Below, piece after piece: positions 57,231 to 64,000 of a DNA stretch of 64,000 nucleotides; position 1 is the first letter of the stretch; the number at the start of each line of letters is the position of its first letter. The notes beneath the pieces are model-generated. The model did no database searches. It was not told where the DNA came from and worked only from the letters and a program-made list of their open reading frames with translations. Source of the stretch: Streptomyces sp. Root1304 (GTDB lineage: Bacteria; Actinomycetota; Actinomycetes; Streptomycetales; Streptomycetaceae). The position numbers and the translations under genes are program-made. The stretch spans positions 621,241-685,240 of the forward strand of contig NZ_LMEP01000001.1 of assembly GCF_001426405.1 (NCBI RefSeq), given 5' to 3'.

Positions 57231-57245
57231 CTGACTAAGTGTCAG
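57231..57245. promoter_or_regulatory. operator-like palindrome, site 3 (CTGAC-N5-GTCAG)
   Basis: CTGACTAAGTGTCAG, centred 24 bases from site 2. That spacing is close to two helical turns, so two dimers could bind side by side. It lies 37 bases before the CoA ligase start. Confidence 0.75.
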
Positions 57246-57281
57246 CTTCATAGGGATGATGGGTGAAGGGCGGGCGGAACA

Positions 57282-59504
57282 TTGCTTGGATCGACTCACG
57301 GCACCTTCACGACCGATCTCCGCGCCCGCGTGGTCGCCTGCGGAGAACCGGACCGGGCGACCGTGCACGGCGTCACCGCCGCCCCCGGCGACCTGGACGT
57401 GAGCGGGCGTCCGCTGCACGCGCCCGTACCCGACCTCGACCGGTTCTTCCGGCCCGGGTCCGTCGCCGTCGTCGGCGCCTCGGACACCGAGGGCCGGCCG
57501 AACACCGGGATCACCCGGCAGCTGCTCGCCTGGGCCGAACGCGTCGGCGCCCGGCTCATACCCGTGCACCCGACCCGTACCAGCGTCTTCGGGATCGACT
57601 GCGTGCCGTCCGTCGGCGACCTCACCGAACCCGTCGACCTCGCCGTCCTCCTCGTCGCTGACCCGCTGCCGGTCATCGAGCAACTCGCCGAGACCAAGGT
57701 GAAGTTCGCGGTCGCCTTCGCCTCCGGCTTCGCCGAGACCGGGGCGGCCGGCGCCGCCGCGCAGGAACGCCTCGCCGCCGCCGTGCGCCGCTCCGGGATC
57801 CGCCTCCTCGGCCCCAACACCAACCTCAACGCCTTCGAGCGCTTCCGCGACGACCTCGAAGGCCCCGCCGTCGCCCTCATCACCCAGTCCGGCCACCAGG
57901 GGCGGCCCGTCTTCACCCTCCAGGAGCTCGGCGTCCGCCTCTCCCACTGGGCACCCACCGGCAACGAAGCCGACCTGGAGACCTCCGACTTCCTCTCGTA
58001 CTTCGCCGGACGGCCCGAGGTCGGCGCCATCGCCTGCTACGTCGAGGGGCTCAAGGACGGCCGCTCCTTCCTCCTCGCCGCCGACCGGGCGGCCCGCCAG
58101 GGCGTCCCCGTCGTGGCCGTCAAGGTCGGCCGCACCGAGACCGGGGCCCGTACCGCCGCCTCCCACACCGGCAAGCTCACCGGCGCCGACCGGGTCGTCG
58201 ACGCCGCCATGCGCCAGTTCGGGGTGATCCGGGTCGACGGGCTCGACGAGCTCCAGGACACCGCGGCGCTGCTCGCCCGCGCCCGCGCGCCGCGCGCCGA
58301 CGGCGTCGTCGTCTACTCGATCTCCGGCGGCACCGGCGCCCACTTCGCCGACCTCGCCACGGCGGCGGGGCTCGACATCCCCACCCTCCCGCAGGCCAAG
58401 CAGGACGAACTCCACCAGTGGATCCCGGAGTACCTGAACGTCGCCAACCCCGTCGACAACGGCGGCCACCCGGTGGGCGACTGGCGCGGCCGGAAGATCA
58501 TCGACGCGATCCTCGCCGACCCCTCCGTCGGCGTCCTCATCTGCCCCATCACCGGCCCCTTCCCGCCCATGAGCGACAAGCTCGCCCAGGACCTCGTCGA
58601 CGCCGCCGAGGCGACGGACAAGCTGGTGTGCGTGGTCTGGGGCTCCCCGGTCGGCACGGAGGAGGCGTACCGCACGACCCTCCTCGGCTCCTCGCGCGTC
58701 GCCACCTTCCGCACCTTCTCCAACTGCATCGGCGCCGTGAAGGCCTATCTCGACCACCACCGCTTCAGCACCGCCTACCGCTCCCCCTTCGACGAGGCCC
58801 CCCGCACCCCCTCCCCCTCGCTCCGCAAGGCGCAGGCCCTCATGCGGCCCGGCCGGCGGCTCAGCGAGCACGCGGCGAAGCAGCTCCTGCGGGCGTACGG
58901 GATACGGGTGCCGCGCGAGCAGCTCGTCACCAGCGCGGCGGCGGCCGTCCGGGCCGCCGGGCTCGTCGGCTACCCGGTGGTGATGAAGGCCTCGGGCGCG
59001 CAGCTCGCCCACAAGACGGAACTGGGCCTGGTCAAGGTCGGGCTCACCTCGGCCAGCCAGGTCCGGGACGCGTACCGCGAACTCACCGACATCGCCCGCT
59101 TCGAGGAGATCGACCTCGACGGCATCCTGGTCTGCCAGATGGTCGGGCGCGGGGTCGAGATGGTGGTGGGCGTGACCCGCGACGAACTCTTCGGCCCGAC
59201 GGTCACGGTCGGCCTCGGCGGGGTCCTGGTGGAGGTCCTCAACGACACGGCCGTACGGGTCCCGCCGTTCGGGGAGCGCGAGGCCCGCTCGATGCTCGAC
59301 GAACTGCGCGGCCGGGCGCTGCTCGACGGCGTACGGGGAGCGCCACCCGCCGACATCGACGCGCTCGTCGAGGTCGTCCTGCGGGTGCAGCGGATGGCGC
59401 TGGAACTCGACGGCGACCTCGCCGAACTCGACATCAACCCGCTGATGGTGCTGCCGCGCGGGCAGGGCGCGGTCGCCCTGGACGCGCTGGCGGTCTGCCG
59501 ATAG
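57282..59504 (+). CDS. ADP-forming acyl-CoA synthetase (CoA-binding + ATP-grasp, acetate-CoA ligase family)
   Basis: 740-residue fused acyl-CoA synthetase. The N-terminal CoA-binding Rossmann domain covers about 45-175 (FFRPGSVAVVGASDTEGRPN). The ligase-CoA domains follow, with the likely phospho-histidine in AASHTGKLTG near residue 290. A C-terminal ATP-grasp domain (about 525-735) has VMKASGAQLAHKTELGLVKVG, DELFGPTVTVGLGG and ELDINPL. It starts at the TTG at 57282 (MLGSTHGTF). The two operator-like palindromes sit directly upstream, and the hydratase gene follows after 11 bases. Confidence 0.9.
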   Translation: MLGSTHGTFTTDLRARVVACGEPDRATVHGVTAAPGDLDVSGRPLHAPVPDLDRFFRPGSVAVVGASDTEGRPNTGITRQLLAWAERVGARLIPVHPTRTSVFGIDCVPSVGDLTEPVDLAVLLVADPLPVIEQLAETKVKFAVAFASGFAETGAAGAAAQERLAAAVRRSGIRLLGPNTNLNAFERFRDDLEGPAVALITQSGHQGRPVFTLQELGVRLSHWAPTGNEADLETSDFLSYFAGRPEVGAIACYVEGLKDGRSFLLAADRAARQGVPVVAVKVGRTETGARTAASHTGKLTGADRVVDAAMRQFGVIRVDGLDELQDTAALLARARAPRADGVVVYSISGGTGAHFADLATAAGLDIPTLPQAKQDELHQWIPEYLNVANPVDNGGHPVGDWRGRKIIDAILADPSVGVLICPITGPFPPMSDKLAQDLVDAAEATDKLVCVVWGSPVGTEEAYRTTLLGSSRVATFRTFSNCIGAVKAYLDHHRFSTAYRSPFDEAPRTPSPSLRKAQALMRPGRRLSEHAAKQLLRAYGIRVPREQLVTSAAAAVRAAGLVGYPVVMKASGAQLAHKTELGLVKVGLTSASQVRDAYRELTDIARFEEIDLDGILVCQMVGRGVEMVVGVTRDELFGPTVTVGLGGVLVEVLNDTAVRVPPFGEREARSMLDELRGRALLDGVRGAPPADIDALVEVVLRVQRMALELDGDLAELDINPLMVLPRGQGAVALDALAVCR

Positions 59505-59515
59505 GAGCCCTTGCG

Positions 59516-60304
59516 ATGTCCGACGTACTCCACACCGTCGAGAACGGCGTCTCGTGGATCACGCTCAACCGGCCCGAGGCGATGAACGCGGTCACCTGGG
59601 ACCAGCGGGAACGGATCATCGCCCTGCTCGCTGAGGCCTCCGCCGACCCGGACGTACGGGCGGTGGTGGTGACGGCGACGGGCCGCGGCTTCTGCGCGGG
59701 CGCGGACCTGCGGGGCGCGCCGGCCGCTTCCGGTGAACGGGTGGTGGGGGACGTGGCCCGGATGATCCGGCAGGGCGCCCAGCGGTTCGTCGCGGCGGTC
59801 ATGGACTGCGAGAAGCCGGTGATCGCGGCGGTGAACGGGACGGCGGCGGGCATCGGCGCGCACCTGGCGTTCGCGTGCGACCTGGTGATCGCGGCGGAGT
59901 CGGCGCGGTTCATCGAGGTGTTCGTCCGGCGGGGTCTGGTGCCGGACGGCGGCGGGGCGTATCTGCTGCCGCGGCTGATCGGGCCGCAGCGGGCGAAGGA
60001 ACTGCTGTTCTTCGGGGACGCGGTGACGGCGGCGGAGGCGCGGGAACTGGGCCTGGTGAACCGGGTCGTCCCGGCGGAGGAACTGCCGAAGACGGCCCGG
60101 GAGTGGGCCGAACGCCTGGCCCAGGGCCCGACGCGGGCGCTCGCCCTGACGAAGCAGCTGGTGAACGCGTCCCTGGACGCGGACCGGGCGACGGCCTTCG
60201 CGGCGGAGGCGACGGCGCAGGAACTGAACATGACGACGAGGGACGCGCAGGAGGGGGTGGCGAGCTTCGTGGAACGGAGGGAGGCGCGGTACGAGGGGAA
60301 ATAG
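59516..60304 (+). CDS. enoyl-CoA hydratase/isomerase family protein
   Basis: 262-residue crotonase-fold enzyme acting on an acyl-CoA. The first oxyanion-hole segment GRGFCAGADLRG lies near residue 65, the second at NGTAAGIGAHLAFACDL near 105-120, and the active-site strand FVRRGLVPDGGGAYLLPRLIG near 140-160. The usual second catalytic glutamate is replaced by Asp in VPDGG, as in several isomerase-type members. It is coupled to the CoA ligase gene (11-base gap, GGAG ribosome-binding site). Confidence 0.92.
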   Translation: MSDVLHTVENGVSWITLNRPEAMNAVTWDQRERIIALLAEASADPDVRAVVVTATGRGFCAGADLRGAPAASGERVVGDVARMIRQGAQRFVAAVMDCEKPVIAAVNGTAAGIGAHLAFACDLVIAAESARFIEVFVRRGLVPDGGGAYLLPRLIGPQRAKELLFFGDAVTAAEARELGLVNRVVPAEELPKTAREWAERLAQGPTRALALTKQLVNASLDADRATAFAAEATAQELNMTTRDAQEGVASFVERREARYEGK

Positions 60305-60380
60305 TCCCGCGACGATGTCCGGGGCTGCCCGTAGGGTGTGACGCGCATATGACACGCACCGCTCCGGGGGGAACGGAACA

Positions 60381-63300
60381 ATGCCGAACTTCGCGCGTTC
60401 TCGCGTGAGATCCAGACGATCCGCGAGAACGCTCCTGCTCGTACCTGCCCTGCTGACAGCCCTCGTGGGACCGATGCTGCCGACCGGTACGGCGGTGGCG
60501 GCGACAGCCGCGCCGACCGCATCGCCGTCGACCGCGTCGCCGTCGCCCACTTCGCCGTCGGTTCCGGTCGCCCAGGCTCCGGACGAGCCCACGCCCGAGC
60601 CGTCGGCCACCACCGATCCGACGCCGACCACCGATCCCACGCCCGACCCGACGCCCACCGCCGCTCCCTGTCCCGCGCTGCCGCTCGCGACGCTCGGCGA
60701 CCCGGGCGACGCGAGCGACGCGGTCAAGCAGGTCGACATCGAGTCGAAGGGCACCGCCTGCTTCACCGTCACCGTCGACAAGCCCGGCACGCACCGCATC
60801 CTCGTCGACGGCAGCCACGACACCTACCCGGAGATCTACGCGGGCGAGGACCGGGTCGCGTGCCAGGACTGGGTCTACAAGGCCGCCTGGTGCGACCTGC
60901 CCGTCGGCGAGTACACGCTCAAGCTCACCAACAACGGCTGGTCGGCCGCCAGGAACCGGGTCGCCCTCGTTCCGCTGATGGCGACCGCCCCGGGCGACTG
61001 CCCCGCCGTCCCCGGCACCGGATACGACACGGCCCCCGCGACCGGCACGGGCGCAGGACCGATGGGCGTCGTCTGCCACAGCTTCACCGCCGCCCCGGGC
61101 GAGCGGATCACGAAGGAGATCCGGCGCGCCGCCTACGGCGACGCCGCCGCGTGGATCTCCGACGCGACCGGCAGGCGCCTCTGCGCGGAGCGCAACCAGG
61201 ACGGCTCCGAGGGCTGTGTACTGCCCGAAGGCAGCAGCGGATACCGCGTCTACGGGATCGTCGCCGACCAGGAGGACGGCACCCGCTCCCCGTACACCCT
61301 GAAGGTCCGCCGCCTGTCCGACCCGGCGGGCTGCGCCACCGTCGCCCCCTCCGTCTACGGCATCGCGCCGGACCGGTCCGGGCCCGCGACCGGCTGCAAG
61401 ACCCTCACGCCCACCGTTTCCGGCCCCTACGACGTGCGTTCCGTGGACGAGCAGGGCAACCGCGGCAGCGTCTCCATGTACCTGAAGGACGGCACCTACG
61501 CCTGCCGGGGCTACGACGCCTCCTGCTCACTCACGGCGGGCACGACGTACACCGTCCTCACCGACGACGCCGTCCAGGCCTTCGGCCGTGGCTCCACCGA
61601 GGGCTGCGTGGACGGGGTCGCGCTCGCCGCCACGTACCGGGGCACGTTCTCCGCGCCCGGTGAGGTCGACTGTCTGAACCTGCCGGTGCCGGCCGGCTCG
61701 CACCTCGCCATCCTGTCGGACCGCACCACCGACATCACGGTGTACGACGCGACAGGCGTCGAGCAGTGCCTCTACGCCACGAACCTGTGGGACGCCACCT
61801 GCGTGCTCGGCGGCACCGCCCCCTACCGGGCGGTCGTCACCGACGAGGACGTGTACGAGGGCGGCGACGGGTACGCCCTCGTCGTCCACCGGACCGACGC
61901 GCCCTCCGCCTGCCAGACCTTCGCCGCCGCCGATTTCAGCGCGGCCCCGGCCCGGTCGGTCGTGAAGACCGGTGACGGCGTCTTCGCCGACTGCCTGACG
62001 ATCCCCGCCGGCAGCCACTCCGCCAAGGAGCTGTTCCGCATCGCGCAGGGCGCCGGTGGTTCGCCCGCCGAGGCCGTCGTGGTGGACGCGGCGGGCAAGG
62101 TCGCCTGCGAGATCCGCACCTACTACAGCTCCTTCTCGACCTGCCCCCTGACCCCGGGCCTCGCCCACACGGTCCTGGTCCAGGGCCGTGACACGGCCGC
62201 AGAGACCCTGCTGACCCGCCAGGACGTCACCGCCACCGCGCGCGGCTGCGTCACCACCCCGGCCGTCGCCGTAGGCGGCCCCTCCACCGAGGGCGTCACC
62301 GCCGCGCCCGGCGACTTCCTGTGCCGCCGGGTCACGACGACCGCCGCCGGGGACACCCTGCACCTGGACGTGCGGGACGCGGACCAGTCCGTCCGGCTCA
62401 TGGCCTTCGACGCCAAGGGCACGGCGGGCTGCGACTACTTCGCGGACGGCTGCGCCATCACCGGCTCGGCCGCCTACCAGGTGCTGCTCCAGGTCCCGGC
62501 GGACGGCACCGGCCCCGCCGCCTACCGGCTCGACGCCGCCCGCATCGGCACGCCGACCGGGCCCGCCCCGGAGTGCGGCAAGGTGGCGAACGCGAGCTAC
62601 GGCTTCGGTCCGCTCACCGGAACCCTCAGCGAACAGCACTCCACGCTGTGCTGGGCGCTCCCGACCGGTGCGGGCGACAACTTCGACGTCGCGCTCAGCC
62701 CGGCCGGCACGTTCGAGACCATGCCGCGGCCCCGGATGTACGACGTGAGCAGCCGGGTGAACTTCTGCGGCCGCTTGTACACGAGCGAGGGCGAGGTGTA
62801 CCGCTGCGGCATCGCGGGCTCGTACCCGAAGACGGCCAAACCGACCACGCTCGTGTTCGGCCTGCCGAACCAGCCGGCGCAGGCGTCCACGCCCGTCAAG
62901 GCGCAGTTCACCTGCACCGGCGCGGTCTGCGGCACCGACGAGCGCTCCGTCGGCACCGTCGGCCCGACAACGGTCGGCCGGGGCAAGGTCTCGATGACCG
63001 TCACCGGCTCGGCGCTGCCCGACTCCGCCAAGGTCGTCCTGACGGACGGATCGTTCCGGGCCGAGTCCACTACGGTCTCCGTCGCGCCGGACCGGCGAAG
63101 CATGACGGTGGGCCTGGACCTGACGAACGCGCCGCTCGGCTCGCTGAGCGCCAGTGTGTACGTGTTCGGCGCGCAGTACATGAAGCCGTCGGTGACCGTC
63201 GTTGCCGCCCTCCGAAACACCGCCGCACCCGGGTTCTCCGGCACGGCGGTCGTCGGCGGGACGGTGGCGGCGAAGCCCGGATCGTGGTCGCTGCCGGTGG

Positions 63301-64000
63301 ACTCGCTCGCGTACCAGTGGCGTGCGAACGGCGTCGCCGTCGCGGGGGCCACAGCCGCCACGTACACGATCCCCGCCGCCCTTCAGGGCAAGCCGCTGTC
63401 CGTGGCCGTCACCGCCCGCAAGGCCGGGCACCCCTCCGTCACCGCCGTCAGTCCGGCCGTGGTCGTCAAGGGGCTCGCCCCCAAGCCGACCCGCGTGCCC
63501 TACATGACCGGGTACGCGCGCGTCGGCGGGACCGTTTCCGCCGTCGTCGGGGCCTGGGCGCCCGCGCCCACCTCGTACGCCTACCAGTGGCGGGTCGACG
63601 GGCTCGCGATCCCCGGTGCCACCGGGGCGCGTTACGTCCTCCCGGCCGCCGCCCGCGGCAAGAAGCTGACCGTCACCGTGTACGCCCTCCGCACCGGGCA
63701 CCTGACCGGTTCGTACACCTCGGCCGGCTACACCGTCGGCTACGGCCTCGCGCCGAAGGCGACCGTCGCGCCGTACGTCACCGGCACGGTCAGGGTCGGG
63801 CGGACCCTCACCCTGAACCGGGGCACGTGGACGCCGGCACCGACCTCGTACACGTACCAGTGGTACGCGAACGGGCGGGCCATCACCGGCGCAACGAAGA
63901 CCTGGCTCACGCTCGGCAAGGCCCAGCGCGGGACGCGGATCACCGTCAAGGTGACCGCCTACCGGACCGGCCACACGGCGGGCGTCGCCTGGACCCGTTC
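60381..64000 (+). CDS. large secreted multi-domain protein with Cys-repeat and Ig-like repeats (partial)
   Basis: The open frame runs from the ATG at 60381 to the window end without a stop, at least 1206 residues. The signal peptide (about 1-41, LLLVPALLTALVG ... AVAA) is followed by a Pro/Thr/Ser-rich linker with a TDPTP repeat (45-93). Next come six or seven beta-rich repeats of about 100 residues (95-840) marked by recurring Cys pairs (CxTV or CHSF, then C-x-L after 30-40 residues). After a spacer, at least three Ig-like repeats of about 85 residues (about 950-1206) have the pattern Y-x-YQW-x-x-G-x-x-I-x-GAT. No catalytic motif is seen. Likely a surface or adhesive protein; the C-terminus and any anchor lie outside the window. 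Confidence 0.85.
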   Translation, partial: MPNFARSRVRSRRSARTLLLVPALLTALVGPMLPTGTAVAATAAPTASPSTASPSPTSPSVPVAQAPDEPTPEPSATTDPTPTTDPTPDPTPTAAPCPALPLATLGDPGDASDAVKQVDIESKGTACFTVTVDKPGTHRILVDGSHDTYPEIYAGEDRVACQDWVYKAAWCDLPVGEYTLKLTNNGWSAARNRVALVPLMATAPGDCPAVPGTGYDTAPATGTGAGPMGVVCHSFTAAPGERITKEIRRAAYGDAAAWISDATGRRLCAERNQDGSEGCVLPEGSSGYRVYGIVADQEDGTRSPYTLKVRRLSDPAGCATVAPSVYGIAPDRSGPATGCKTLTPTVSGPYDVRSVDEQGNRGSVSMYLKDGTYACRGYDASCSLTAGTTYTVLTDDAVQAFGRGSTEGCVDGVALAATYRGTFSAPGEVDCLNLPVPAGSHLAILSDRTTDITVYDATGVEQCLYATNLWDATCVLGGTAPYRAVVTDEDVYEGGDGYALVVHRTDAPSACQTFAAADFSAAPARSVVKTGDGVFADCLTIPAGSHSAKELFRIAQGAGGSPAEAVVVDAAGKVACEIRTYYSSFSTCPLTPGLAHTVLVQGRDTAAETLLTRQDVTATARGCVTTPAVAVGGPSTEGVTAAPGDFLCRRVTTTAAGDTLHLDVRDADQSVRLMAFDAKGTAGCDYFADGCAITGSAAYQVLLQVPADGTGPAAYRLDAARIGTPTGPAPECGKVANASYGFGPLTGTLSEQHSTLCWALPTGAGDNFDVALSPAGTFETMPRPRMYDVSSRVNFCGRLYTSEGEVYRCGIAGSYPKTAKPTTLVFGLPNQPAQASTPVKAQFTCTGAVCGTDERSVGTVGPTTVGRGKVSMTVTGSALPDSAKVVLTDGSFRAESTTVSVAPDRRSMTVGLDLTNAPLGSLSASVYVFGAQYMKPSVTVVAALRNTAAPGFSGTAVVGGTVAAKPGSWSLPVDSLAYQWRANGVAVAGATAATYTIPAALQGKPLSVAVTARKAGHPSVTAVSPAVVVKGLAPKPTRVPYMTGYARVGGTVSAVVGAWAPAPTSYAYQWRVDGLAIPGATGARYVLPAAARGKKLTVTVYALRTGHLTGSYTSAGYTVGYGLAPKATVAPYVTGTVRVGRTLTLNRGTWTPAPTSYTYQWYANGRAITGATKTWLTLGKAQRGTRITVKVTAYRTGHTAGVAWTR

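Overview
The window is chromosomal DNA from a high-GC actinomycete, almost certainly a Streptomyces. The evidence is extreme G/C at third codon positions, frequent GTG and TTG starts, translationally coupled ATGA/GTGA gene overlaps, futalosine-pathway menaquinone genes, and the Streptomyces-style XRE / DUF397 / small ATPase trio. I saw no tRNA, rRNA, insertion sequence or CRISPR array. The start of the window holds at most the last few codons of a neighbouring gene. The last gene runs off the right end.

Region 1 (about 60-16040): the complete 14-gene proton-pumping NADH dehydrogenase operon nuoA-N on the minus strand. It is tightly overlapped, has a strong hairpin after nuoN, and has a convincing Rex (NADH-responsive repressor) operator upstream of nuoA. 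Region 2 (16040-24040): a secreted NlpC/P60 cell-wall hydrolase; a MacAB-like export operon (lipoprotein, adaptor with a peptidoglycan-binding domain, ATPase, permease); a small secreted I36-like protein; a lipoprotein; and a stand-alone LuxR-type regulator. Region 3 (24040-31480): menaquinone genes, namely a MenJ-like isoprenoid reductase, menG, mqnC and mqnA, together with a degenerate amidohydrolase-like gene. Between them lie a SigE-family sigma factor with a membrane-anchored partner and a lipoprotein esterase. These genes make the quinone that complex I reduces. Region 4 (31480-34100): a cold-shock protein with a hairpin leader, an M23 peptidase, a DUF1992 protein and a DinB-like protein.

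Region 5 (34250-49661) is the most unusual part. It is a tandem array of seven secreted paralogues (six of 736-760 residues and one short form of 311) followed by a broken C-terminal remnant. The full-length members have a signal peptide, a predicted beta-propeller, a FlgD-like Ig domain and a five-blade FG-GAP/VCBS propeller. Most members are followed by a hairpin, and neighbours share long exact DNA identities, which points to recent duplication or gene conversion. Their function is unknown.

Region 6 (49620-54000): an HATPase / XRE-DUF5753 / DUF397 regulatory trio, a GNAT acetyltransferase, and a transmembrane Ser/Thr kinase with an extracellular lectin-like domain. Region 7 (54000-60310): a probable acyl-CoA module (DUF35, DoxX, flavin monooxygenase, ADP-forming CoA ligase, enoyl-CoA hydratase). 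It is tied together by three copies of an operator-like palindrome, CTGAC-N5-GTCAG, and contains one frameshifted FG-GAP pseudogene. Region 8 (60381-64000): the start of a very large secreted protein with cysteine-bearing repeats and Ig-like repeats, cut by the window end.
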